Source: an uncultured Roseiflexaceae bacterium
Lineage (GTDB): Bacteria > Chloroflexota > Chloroflexia > Chloroflexales > Roseiflexaceae
DNA: 43,305 nucleotides
Direction of reading: 5' to 3'
Assembly: GCA_937988885.1 (NCBI GenBank)
Contig: CALKHR010000023.1
Coordinates: forward strand, 1 to 43,305
Shown here: positions 22,820 through 30,415 of the stretch, piece by piece
How the letters are laid out: the number at the start of each line of letters is the position of its first letter
Position numbering within the stretch: position 1 is the stretch's first letter
Position numbers and translations under genes: made by a program
The notes under the pieces: generated by a model
Seen by the model: only the letters and a program-made list of their open reading frames with translations
The model's database searches: none
What the model was told of the DNA's origin: nothing

Positions 22820-23764
22820 TTAGCGGGCGGGATGAAGGTACTTCGCCAGGAATGCCCGTACTTGGGCAGCTTCCCAGTATGATCCGGCATCGTGCGCACA
22901 GCGTGGGTAGGCGTGAATCTCCTTGGGGCCGCCGAGCGCGTTGTAGACCGCGTAGCCCGTTTCGGGCGGGCACACATCGTCGCCCAAGCCGACGTAGATC
23001 AGCATGGGGCAGCGGATGCGCGGCGCGAAGTTGATGCCGTCGAAGTAGTTGAGCGTGTTGCGCACCGCCTCGGTGCGTTCGGGGTAGAGCCGCAGGTAAT
23101 CGTTGATCTCCTCGTAGGGCCACGAGTGCGTCAGTGCGGCGGCATCCATAAAGCCGCAGAGGTACGGCGCACCCGCCGCGCCCACCGTGATCGCATCGGG
23201 TCGCAGCGCCGCAGTGATGATCGTCAGTGCGCCGCCTTGGCTGCTGCCGTGCACGCCGATGCGGCTGGCATCGACCTCGGGGCGGCTCTGCACGAAATCG
23301 ACGGCGCGGATAGCATCGATATAGAAGCCGCGGTACGAGTAGGTGTAGCGATCGGTGATGTTGTTGACCAGCAGGCCCGGGTAGCCCGGATTGTAGCGCG
23401 TGTTGGAGCGCAATTTGCCCCGTGGCGCCACGCCCACCGCCGCATAGCCGAGCTTGGCCCAGGCCTTCGGGATGGTCGGCTCGGAGATGTAGCCGGGCAT
23501 GATCAGCAGGGCCGGGTAGGGTGGCGCGATGTAGTGCTCCTTGGGTACGCAGTACCAACCAGCGATCCGCAGATGATCCAAGCTATCGTAGTGGATCTCG
23601 TAGACATCCACTTCATCGGTGGAGCGCTGTGGGATATGACGAAGGGTAGGATTCAGTGGAATCGTTTGTGCTTCATTGAGGATGTCCGCCCAGAACTGAT
23701 CGAAATCTGGCGGCATCGTGGTAGTAGTGCCATACGTTTCGGCGGGTTGGCGTAGTGCGCCCAT
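22820..23764 (-). CDS. Acetylxylan esterase / cephalosporin deacetylase-like hydrolase
   Basis: 314-residue AXE1-type (carbohydrate esterase 7-like) alpha/beta hydrolase. The nucleophile elbow is G173-S-S175-Q-G177-G, with R-G in VAPRGKLRSN and the family feature YSYRGFYIDAIRAVDFV. The acid is D in VGLGDDVCPP and the late His is in RCAHDAG. Relatives remove acetyl groups from xylo-oligosaccharides and cephalosporin C and are intracellular; there is no signal peptide here either. AAGGAG precedes the ATG at 23764. It starts 11 bases after the DinB-like gene and is followed after 17 bases by its inactive paralogue. The CE15-like esterase elsewhere in the window fits the same plant-sugar diet. 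Confidence 0.85.
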   Translation of the reverse strand: MGALRQPAETYGTTTTMPPDFDQFWADILNEAQTIPLNPTLRHIPQRSTDEVDVYEIHYDSLDHLRIAGWYCVPKEHYIAPPYPALLIMPGYISEPTIPKAWAKLGYAAVGVAPRGKLRSNTRYNPGYPGLLVNNITDRYTYSYRGFYIDAIRAVDFVQSRPEVDASRIGVHGSSQGGALTIITAALRPDAITVGAAGAPYLCGFMDAAALTHSWPYEEINDYLRLYPERTEAVRNTLNYFDGINFAPRIRCPMLIYVGLGDDVCPPETGYAVYNALGGPKEIHAYPRCAHDAGSYWEAAQVRAFLAKYLHPAR

Positions 23765-23775
23765 CAACAGACTCC

Positions 23776-24303
23776 TTAGATACCGTAGCGTTCGTGAAAG
23801 TCGGCGATATGATACAGTTCGTGTCCTGCGATCATGTAGATGCACGCTCGGACGCTGATCGGCGCATCCGAGACGATCCCCATCCGCTGCCACGCAACCT
23901 CGTCGAAGCTGCGCAACATCGCGATCGTCGCGCGGCGCTGGGCCGCATACGCATCGAGCAGATCGCCGATCGTACGTTGGGCGCTTTGGGCGATCGCCAC
24001 GTAGGCATCCTGATCGAACCCTGGCTGTGGGGAGGTATCGCCACGTGCGATTCGCAGCGCACGGCTCGCGAAGATCTGCTCGACATCGGTGATATGCCCA
24101 ATCACTTCGAGGATGTTCCAGTCGGTGGGGGTGGGGCGTGCTTGGAGGGTTTCGACTGGCAAGGCCCATAACAACGTCTGTGTCGCTGTTAACTGGGCTT
24201 GCAGTATGTCACTCATTCGGCCATTGGGCACCTGTTCGACATACCCGGCAATGCTTGGCGGATATTCCTGTGTGGCAGGGCGGCTGTAGGTGGCATGTAG
24301 CAT
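23776..24303 (-). CDS. DinB-superfamily protein
   Basis: 175 residues of DinB/YfiT type: a four-helix bundle with likely metal-binding His in VIGHITDVEQI and AGHELYHIADFHER. The first helix DILQAQLTATQTLLWALPVE and the W-N-I-L-E-V-I-G-H motif are typical. Relatives include thiol transferases that use bacillithiol or mycothiol, and many with no known role. I start at the ATG at 24303 (GAGGAGC upstream) rather than at an ATG 15 codons earlier. First of four closely spaced minus-strand genes. Confidence 0.8.
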   Translation of the reverse strand: MLHATYSRPATQEYPPSIAGYVEQVPNGRMSDILQAQLTATQTLLWALPVETLQARPTPTDWNILEVIGHITDVEQIFASRALRIARGDTSPQPGFDQDAYVAIAQSAQRTIGDLLDAYAAQRRATIAMLRSFDEVAWQRMGIVSDAPISVRACIYMIAGHELYHIADFHERYGI

Positions 24304-24348
24304 GGCTTTGCTCCTCGCTGAGCGACGTTTAGCGAAAGTATAAGACAT

Positions 24349-24894
24349 GCTGAGAAGATTTGTCGAATACGCTCAATTTGGTGGAACTTTTGCCCCTGTT
24401 GAGACGTCTAGTATAGAAATGGTTATGGCAACGTTGCTGTGTTTTTAGGTTGGATGTCGCCCTTCCTGAGAATTGCCTTAACATAAACAATTGATGCATC
24501 CGTTTGTTTCTTCTCTACGTATCATAGTGTAGAACGCGTACAGCAAAGCTCACGAAGTGGCTGGATGGCTACTCTTAACATAAAGGCGTTCAAAAAGATA
24601 CATCCATTTCAACATTTCTTCCGTAGATTCAAGTGTACACATTCATCTTTTGGTGAATGAGAGCCTAGTTGTTAAGCATGCGCAAGGGTTTTTCGATCAA
24701 TACGTGGCTCGCCCTATGCTAAATGCAAGTGATCAACGACGAGGCACGGCGTCATGGGCGTCGTGTTTTTCACGCCTTTTGCACTGTCGAATTGCTGTTT
24801 CGCTAAGCGGAAGGCGGATTATACCATCGCAATAGGTACACACACCAGCCTGATTGGCGTGAATGTTGCGATGAGTTTCGATAAGGGGAATAGT
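24349..24894. other. AT-rich upstream region of the sigma factor, with duplicated block
   Basis: About 545 bases without a supported gene. Two imperfect copies of a block occur, starting at 24477 and 24574. Each has CTTAACATAAA, then GATRCATCCRTTT, then TTTCTTC, then CGTA and AGTGTA in the same order. A terminator-like hairpin follows at 24745-24770. No promoter is certain. Confidence 0.5.
24745..24770 (+). terminator. Terminator-like hairpin upstream of the sigma factor
   Basis: CACGGCGT (24745-24752) pairs with GCGTCGTG (24758-24765), two of eight pairs being G-U, with loop CATGG followed by TTTTT. It is about 125 bases before the sigma factor ATG, so it either ends a small upstream transcript or attenuates the sigma gene. 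Confidence 0.55.
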
Positions 24895-25950
24895 ATGTCG
24901 AACACATATATGCTTGCCGAGGATCAGGAGCTGGAGTTGCTGGTTGCTCCACTTGAGGGGGCTCAGGAGCCTGCTGACGCGGACACACAGTGGGAGCAGG
25001 TTGATGTCGAGCCCGTGGTGGAGCAGTCGGTTGCTGCTGAGCATACACAGGATGCTATTCAGGCGTACCTCAACGAGATTGGTCGCGTGCAGTTGCTGAC
25101 CTTCGCTGAGGAGATCGAGTTGGCCGAGCGCATTGCGACCGGCAACGCGGCCCGTGAGCGCCTGCGCTCGGAGCAAGATCTCTCGCCCCAGTTGCGCGCA
25201 GCCCTGCAGGCCGATGTCGAGCGTGGTGAGGCTGCTTTCCAGCATTTGGTCGAGGCGAACTTGCGGTTGGTTGTGAGTATCGCTAAGCGCTATGTTGGGC
25301 GCGGTCTGACGCTGATGGACCTCGTGCAGGAGGGCAATATCGGCCTGATGCGTGCGGTCGAGAAGTTCGACCCCTCGCGCGGCAACCGCTTTTCGACGTA
25401 TGCGACGTGGTGGATCCGCCAGGCGGTGAGCCGCTCGTTGGCCGAGCGCGCCCGCACCATCCGCCTGCCTGTGCACATCACCGAGTCGATGGGCCAGATC
25501 AAGCGGGCCGCCGATAAGCTCGCGCAGGTGCTGGAGCGCCAGCCGACCACCGAGGAGTTGGCGACGGCGTTGGGTCAGCCTGTCGAGAAGATCGCGCAGG
25601 TGTTGGCCGCGCTGCGGCAGCCGCTCTCGCTGGAGACGCCGGTCGGCGAGGAGCAGGAGAGCACGCTCGGCTCGCTGATCGCTGATCCGCAGCAGGAGGC
25701 GCCGCTGGAGGGCGCGAGCCGCGATCTGCTGCGCCGCGATATGGCGACGGCGCTGGGTGAGCTTTCGGAGCGCGAGCGCCGTGTGTTGACGCTGCGCTAC
25801 GGTCTGCTCGATGGCCAGCACCGCACGCTGGAGGATGTGGGCAAGCAGATCGGGATGACGCGTGAGCGCGCCCGCCAGATCGAGTCGGAGGCGCTGCGGC
25901 GCTTGCGCAACTCGGATACGTGGCAGCATCTCCGCGACTATCTGAGCTAG
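24895..25950 (+). CDS. sigA: RNA polymerase sigma-70 factor, primary type (group 1/2)
   Basis: 351 residues. After an acidic N-terminal 50 residues comes region 1.2 (DAIQAYLNEIGRVQLLTFAE). Region 2 follows (FQHLVEANLRLVVSIAKRYV, LTLMDLVQEGNIGLMRAVEK, FSTYATWWIRQAVSR), then region 3 (RLPVHITESMGQIKRA) and region 4 (LSERERRVLTLRYGLLDG, RTLEDVGKQIGMTRERARQI). There is no large non-conserved insert and only a short region 1.1, so it may be the main sigma or one of several group 2 paralogues. AAGGGG sits before the ATG at 24895. Two longer in-frame starts (24754, 24871) lack a site, and the first lies inside the upstream hairpin. Confidence 0.9.
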   Translation: MSNTYMLAEDQELELLVAPLEGAQEPADADTQWEQVDVEPVVEQSVAAEHTQDAIQAYLNEIGRVQLLTFAEEIELAERIATGNAARERLRSEQDLSPQLRAALQADVERGEAAFQHLVEANLRLVVSIAKRYVGRGLTLMDLVQEGNIGLMRAVEKFDPSRGNRFSTYATWWIRQAVSRSLAERARTIRLPVHITESMGQIKRAADKLAQVLERQPTTEELATALGQPVEKIAQVLAALRQPLSLETPVGEEQESTLGSLIADPQQEAPLEGASRDLLRRDMATALGELSERERRVLTLRYGLLDGQHRTLEDVGKQIGMTRERARQIESEALRRLRNSDTWQHLRDYLS

Positions 25951-25968
25951 ACGCTTCGCTGGTTGGTG

Positions 25969-25997
25969 GGGTTCGTCCTTGTGACGGGCCCTTTTTT
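25969..25997 (+). terminator. Terminator of the sigma factor gene
   Basis: GGGTTCGTC (25969-25977) pairs with GACGGGCCC (25983-25991), two T-G pairs, five-base loop, then six T. Confidence 0.8.
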
Positions 25998-26043
25998 GTT
26001 TGTCGAGATATTTGTGTGGGGATGAGATGCACCATTCACCAAG

Positions 26044-26070
26044 TCACCTTGTCACCTTGTCACCTTGTCA
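26044..26070. repeat. 8-bp tandem repeat TCACCTTG, just over three copies
   Basis: TCACCTTG three times, then TCA, in an intergenic stretch. A related imperfect CACCATTCACCAAG precedes it. No gene is supported in 25998-26389, which otherwise holds two hairpins. Confidence 0.8.
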
Positions 26071-26199
26071 ATCCCTTGCCCGTTGTTATGCCTTGCGTTA
26101 CGTAACGGTCTGAGGTTTGGGTGGGGTTTGTGGTGGTGAAGGGCAGTGTGGTGTACACGATTTGGGGTATTCATCTGATACCCACATCTCCCAAAAAAG

Positions 26200-26240
26200 G
26201 TGATGTTGAGGCGCTGCTACGCGCAGCGCCTCAACATCAC
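26200..26240 (-). terminator. Perfect 17-bp hairpin, likely terminator
   Basis: 26200-26216 pairs base for base with 26224-26240 (GTGATGTTGAGGCGCTG and its complement) around a seven-base loop. On the minus strand CTTTTTT follows (plus A run 26193-26198), as for a terminator of minus-strand transcripts. The plus-strand flank has A instead. Confidence 0.7.
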
Positions 26241-26340
26241 AAAAAGAAGAAAGTACCTTGCTGCCGCAGGCTAAAACAGTTTTCAACTGTCCAAGCGGAT
26301 TTAGTATCACCGAGCCACTGAGTTACCAATTCAAATCAAT

Positions 26341-26372
26341 AAGCCACCAAGCCGTTTGGCCTGGTGGCTTTA
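26341..26372. terminator. Hairpin between sigma factor and membrane protein genes
   Basis: AAGCCACC pairs with GGTGGCTT, with an inner GCC/GGC. A TTTAT follows on the plus strand and TTATTGATTT on the minus strand. It lies 18 bases past the stop at 26390, probably its first terminator. Confidence 0.6.
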
Positions 26373-26389
26373 TAGTAAAAGCGCTTAGG

Positions 26390-26761
26390 TTAGCGCTTGA
26401 GGACGTAGATGATCTGGCCTTCGTCGTTTACGAGCGCGTAGCCTTGCGCGGTGAGGACAGGCCGATAGCCTGCGGTGCTCTGGGTCGGCACGCCAAAGGC
26501 GACCATGCTGTGGCCATCGCTCGTGAGGATGCGCTGCCGTATGCTGGTGGGTCGTGGGGCTGGCTCAGCATCGATAGTGGCTGTGGCGAACTCCAGCTTA
26601 GCGGGCTGCGGTGCCAGCAACGAGAATCCAACCAGGAGCGATACAGCGATCAGGGCGAGGCCCAGGGTTAGGTTTGTTATTGCGAGCAGTGCGCCGATCC
26701 CAAGGCCGAGCAGCCAAACTAGGCTGAGCGCGGGGCGGTACTGCGAGAGTAGGGTCGTCAT
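26390..26761 (-). CDS. Small membrane protein of unknown function
   Basis: 123 residues. Two adjacent membrane helices (about 10-30 and 32-50: LSLVWLLGLGIGALLAITNL, GLALIAVSLLVGFSLLAP) are followed by a soluble tail with beta character (RILTSDGHSMVAFGVP, PVLTAQGYALVNDEGQIIYV). AAGGAG precedes the ATG. I do not recognise the family. Two hairpins follow it. It is transcribed away from the next gene, with 129 bases between the two starts. Confidence 0.7.
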   Translation of the reverse strand: MTTLLSQYRPALSLVWLLGLGIGALLAITNLTLGLALIAVSLLVGFSLLAPQPAKLEFATATIDAEPAPRPTSIRQRILTSDGHSMVAFGVPTQSTAGYRPVLTAQGYALVNDEGQIIYVLKR

Positions 26762-26890
26762 TGGTGTGTCTCCTTCCTCTATGAACCTATCTATATGATA
26801 CAGAAGCTGTACTAGTTGAGCGTTAGCGCCGCATTAGCAGAGTGTTAGAATGAGGGCGCTACAAAACAGTGCTATGTTGCGAGGAAGGGT

Positions 26891-27400
26891 ATGTCCCAGG
26901 ATAGTTACGATATACTGCGGCGGGCAGTGGTGGAGGCATTGGGATCGCGCCCTGCCCCAGAGCGCCGCCGCCAGATTGCAGCTGATCTGCGTGCGCTGGC
27001 CGAGCAGCAGGAGCGGATGGCCGAGCGCGATGAGGCGCGCGCTAAGGAGCCGCCGCCCCGCGCGATAGATGGCACTGGCAGGGCGCAGCGGCCCGTGGGG
27101 TTTTATGTGCGCCTGAAACACGAGCAGGACCCGCATTTGCCGATTGTGCGCCTGCGGGTATCCTTGGGCGGTGCGATTTGGGCGGCGTTGGGCAGCCCTG
27201 AGCGGATCGAGATCCAGCGGGTGGGGCCGAATGTGTGGATCGTGCCGAGCACGAGTAAGGCTGCGCACGAGCTTGATACTCGCGGCAGCCTGCCTTCGTG
27301 TGTGGTCGATCTATCGGGGCCGTTGGGCCAGCATGCGCCGGGCCGCTACGCCGCCACGATACACGCCGGTGCGCTAGTCGTGGGAGAGCGATTGGCTTAG
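26891..27400 (+). CDS. Protein of unknown function
   Basis: 169 residues. An N-terminal helix rich in Arg, Glu and Ala (about 1-55, with AEQQERMAERDEARAKE) may be a coiled coil, followed by a small beta domain (VGFYVRLKHEQDPHLPIVRL, ERIEIQRVGPNVWIVPSTSK). No family is recognised. GGAAGGGT stands ahead of the ATG. It is convergent with, and overlaps by 27 bases, the MFS gene on the other strand, so the last nine codons are shared. Confidence 0.65.
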   Translation: MSQDSYDILRRAVVEALGSRPAPERRRQIAADLRALAEQQERMAERDEARAKEPPPRAIDGTGRAQRPVGFYVRLKHEQDPHLPIVRLRVSLGGAIWAALGSPERIEIQRVGPNVWIVPSTSKAAHELDTRGSLPSCVVDLSGPLGQHAPGRYAATIHAGALVVGERLA

Positions 27401-28561
27401 GCGCTTTGCGGGCCGCATCGTGATGATGCCGACGACGAGCATGGTCAGCGTGGTGAGCCCCACCAGGAGTTGCATCATCAGTGGCCCCTGGTAGGTGAGC
27501 ACGAACCCGAAGAGCGCGGGCAAGATCAGGCCGCCGCAGTTGGCGATGACCATCACTTGGGCGGTGGCGCGGGAGTTGGAGGCCACAAGCGCGATGCCCG
27601 TGGGGAACACGGGGCCGCAGCTGAGGCCAAACAGCAGCACACCGAGCACGCTGAAGGGGATGTTGCCCACCGAGCTGATCAGGACGATGGAGCTGAGCAC
27701 CAGGCCGCTTATCGAGAGCAGCAGCAGTTGTTGGGTGCTGAGACGCAGGCCGAGCAGGGTTGCGAGGATGCGCCCAGCGGTGAGTGCAACCCAGAAGCTG
27801 GCGGTAACGAGCGCGGCGTTGGCATCGGCCATGGCGGCGCTGTTGATCATGTAGAGCGTGATCCAGGCCGAGAAGCCGATCTCGGCGCCGATGTAGAGCA
27901 GCAGCATAAGCGACACCAACCAGGTGTTGAAGGTGGGTGGTGCGCCCTCGGTCTGCTGCGATGGCTGCGTCGATGCCTCTTGCTCGCGTATATTCGGCAC
28001 GGTGAACGGCATAAGCAGCGCGAAGCAGCACATCAGCAGCCCGCCTATGCCGAGCGCGTACTGTGGGGCATTGAATTGCTTGCTGAGCATAGAGGCGAGC
28101 ACTGGCCCAAGGATCGAGCCAACGCTGAAGAAGACGTTGACGCCGTTCAGCGCTGCAGCGCTCCCCCGTGGGAATAGGGCTGCCACCAGGCGGTTGCCGA
28201 GCGAGAGGATGCCGCCGAAGCCGAATCCGCTGAGCAGAGCGGCGGTGAATAGGATGGTGAGGTTGATGCCCTGCCCGATCAGGATGAAGCTCAGGCCCAT
28301 CAAGAGCACGCACAACAGCAGCGTATTGCGCATGCCCACTCTCCGGCTGAGCGGCGTGAGTAGGAATTGCACTGCGATGATGCCGATCGAGAATGTGCTG
28401 AACATACCGCCGATTTCGGCGGGATCGGCTTGCAGGATGGTGGCTAGTGCTGGAATGCTAGGGCTTTGCGAAGCCAGTGTGAATCCAGCAGCGAAGAAGA
28501 TCGCGCTCACCATGATGGTGGTGCGATAGGCTGGTGATAAAAGGCGTTGCGCTTGTAGCAT
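27374..28561 (-). CDS. MFS transporter
   Basis: 395 residues with about twelve hydrophobic segments, the loop-2-like motif TPLSRRVGMRNTLLLCVLLMG (MFS motif A position) and a central loop (about 195-220, EQEASTQPSQQTEG) between two six-helix halves. LSGFGFGGILSLGNRLVAALF recalls the FHS/FucP sugar-proton symporter group, but substrate is unknown. The start has a poor binding site; an ATG at residue 17 is possible. A second MFS gene lies upstream on the same strand, and a hairpin sits between them. Confidence 0.8.
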   Translation of the reverse strand: MLQAQRLLSPAYRTTIMVSAIFFAAGFTLASQSPSIPALATILQADPAEIGGMFSTFSIGIIAVQFLLTPLSRRVGMRNTLLLCVLLMGLSFILIGQGINLTILFTAALLSGFGFGGILSLGNRLVAALFPRGSAAALNGVNVFFSVGSILGPVLASMLSKQFNAPQYALGIGGLLMCCFALLMPFTVPNIREQEASTQPSQQTEGAPPTFNTWLVSLMLLLYIGAEIGFSAWITLYMINSAAMADANAALVTASFWVALTAGRILATLLGLRLSTQQLLLLSISGLVLSSIVLISSVGNIPFSVLGVLLFGLSCGPVFPTGIALVASNSRATAQVMVIANCGGLILPALFGFVLTYQGPLMMQLLVGLTTLTMLVVGIITMRPAKRLSQSLSHD

Positions 28562-28579
28562 TGCAGCTCACATCAAAGG

Positions 28580-28611
28580 GCAGCGACTTAATCGTGCGAT
28601 CAAGTCGCTGC
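28580..28611 (-). terminator. Hairpin between the two MFS genes
   Basis: GCAGCGACTT (28580-28589) pairs perfectly with AAGTCGCTGC (28602-28611), with an inner ATCG/CGAT. On the minus strand CCCTTTG follows. Likely separates the two transporters' transcripts. Confidence 0.55.
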
Positions 28612-28654
28612 GATAAGAGAACTTCGGTTTCGAGCTACGTTGCTCGGGATACTG

Positions 28655-29836
28655 TTATTGTTGGCTGGGAGCAGGCTTGTTCCGCCCCACGGTGCCGCCG
28701 ATCAGCAGCATGAGCAGGCCGATGCCTACGAGCAGGCCGAGCGTAACGCGCAGGCTGAGGTATTCGGCGACGGTGCCGATCAGCGGCGGGCCGACCAGGA
28801 AGCCTGTGTAGCCCAAGGTGGCCATCGCGGCGATGCCTGTGCTCGGGTTGATGCCCGGTGTGCGCGAGGCGGCGCTGAGGATGAGCGGGAAGGCGCAGGC
28901 AAGCCCAGCGCCAACGAATCCGAAGCCGATGATGGCGAGGAGCGGCAGGTTGCTGAGGATCGCCAGGCTCATGCCGAGCGCGACCAACGCGCCACCACCC
29001 TGGATGATGGTGGCTGGCCCGAAGCGCTGCGTCAGCCAATCGCCGGTGAGACGCCCGATGGCCATGGTCAGCGAGAAGAGGATATAGCCACTCGCTGCCG
29101 AACCGTCGAGCAGGCCCATCGATTCGCGGAGGTAGACCGCGCTCCAATCGGAGATCGCGCCCTCGCAGAACAGCACGCCGAAGGCGATCAGGCCAAGGAT
29201 GAGCAGGGCGGGTGGCGGCAGCGCGAAGCTTGGGCCAGCGCCTTGCTGCCCTGAATCGGGGATGAGGCCCCGAATGAGCACGAAGCCGATCAGGGTGGCG
29301 ACGATCGCGACCACGATTAGGTGAACGTTGAGCGCTACTCCCCACGATGCAATGATGCCGCTGAGCGATGCGCCGAGCAGCCCTCCCAAACTCCAGATGC
29401 CGTGAAACGAACTCATAATCGGTTTGCCGTAACGCTCCTCGACGAGCGCGGCCTGCGCGTTCATCGACACGTCGAGGCCGCCGTTGCACGCGCCCAAGAT
29501 GAGCAGCGCGCCCATCATCAGCGGGGCGCTGGTGGCGAGGCCCGGCAACATCACCGTGAGGCAGAAGCTGATGAGCATAATGCTGGTCATGCGTTTGCTG
29601 CCGACTTTGCCGATCAGCCAGCCCACCAGCGGTTGAGCGATCAACGCGCCGATCGCCGCGAAGAGCAATACGATGCCGAGCATCTGCTCGCTCAGTGCGA
29701 GTTGCGCCTTGGCGTCGGGGATGCGCACCAACCAGTGGGAGAATGAGAAGCCGTTCAGGCCGAAGATAGCGGCGACGGCCCAGCGGGACATTCGGAGTGA
29801 CGTGGGAATCGCCACTGCATCGGATGAGATAGCCAT
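28655..29836 (-). CDS. MFS transporter, YbjJ-like
   Basis: 393 residues, about twelve membrane segments. FSHWLVRIPDAKAQLALSEQ, WLIGKVGSKRMTSIMLI (motif A) and GACNGGLDVSMNAQAALVEE followed by M-S-S-F-H-G-I-W-S-L-G-G resemble the YbjJ/FucP-like MFS group. Substrate unknown; these are often sugar or drug exporters or importers. The ATG at 29836 has AAGGA eleven bases away, a long spacing; a longer frame without a site is not chosen. First of the two MFS genes. Confidence 0.82.
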   Translation of the reverse strand: MAISSDAVAIPTSLRMSRWAVAAIFGLNGFSFSHWLVRIPDAKAQLALSEQMLGIVLLFAAIGALIAQPLVGWLIGKVGSKRMTSIMLISFCLTVMLPGLATSAPLMMGALLILGACNGGLDVSMNAQAALVEERYGKPIMSSFHGIWSLGGLLGASLSGIIASWGVALNVHLIVVAIVATLIGFVLIRGLIPDSGQQGAGPSFALPPPALLILGLIAFGVLFCEGAISDWSAVYLRESMGLLDGSAASGYILFSLTMAIGRLTGDWLTQRFGPATIIQGGGALVALGMSLAILSNLPLLAIIGFGFVGAGLACAFPLILSAASRTPGINPSTGIAAMATLGYTGFLVGPPLIGTVAEYLSLRVTLGLLVGIGLLMLLIGGTVGRNKPAPSQQ

Positions 29837-30415
29837 TGTACGATAATCCTTCGTTGTTGTACCAGACCGATCTATCGCTTGGAGGCGCAAGAAAGCTCTA
29901 CTGCGCCTTGTGGAGCCGTCATGCGCTCAGATCGGGCGCCACCAGGGAGACTATCACACAGCGATGTGGCGATGAGGCATACGGCTAAGAAAAGAACGTT
30001 TTCTGCACAAGGAACGGAGAACGTGCGAGATGCAGTGGTGTATCGTAGCGATAACCACTCTATTGATGCATCATGGCATTTTGAGGCGGTGTTTAAGGGT
30101 ACCTAGCCAGCAAAATCATATCGATGTTGCCCATTTCTTGTTGCTCGGCACATTTTGACATAGGCGGGTTTGGCTGTCAATGAACATAGGTAGGAAGTTG
30201 CATGCGGCTTTCGTATTGCTTGTTGTGCGATTAGATACGGATTGGCGGGGGCCAATGGTACAGGTGTGGCTCATCCGATTGGAGAGGCTTGAGGGGAGGT
30301 TTAGTCTGTGTGTGGCATCGACCTCCTGTGGGTAGCAGGAGGTCGATGATTCGAGGGAAAGATGGATGTCGAATCGCGTTGTTTAGCGTTGTAGCGCGAT
30401 CATCCCGATCTGCTC
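29837..30415. other. Intergenic stretch, no supported gene
   Basis: About 580 bases. An open frame at 29879-30106 (plus) has no binding site and no recognisable product. A perfect 13-bp hairpin, CATCGACCTCCTG (30317-30329) with CAGGAGGTCGATG (30337-30349), lies 67 bases past the end of the repeat protein gene but lacks a T run on either strand. Confidence 0.5.

Noticed and set aside
27042..28313. Open frame of 423 codons on the minus strand
   Set aside because: It is a frame shadow of the MFS transporter and has an Arg/His/Pro/Ala-rich composition typical of GC-rich alternate frames.
29879..30106. Small plus-strand open frame of 75 codons
   Set aside because: It has no ribosome binding site and no recognisable product, and lies in the upstream region of a minus-strand MFS gene.
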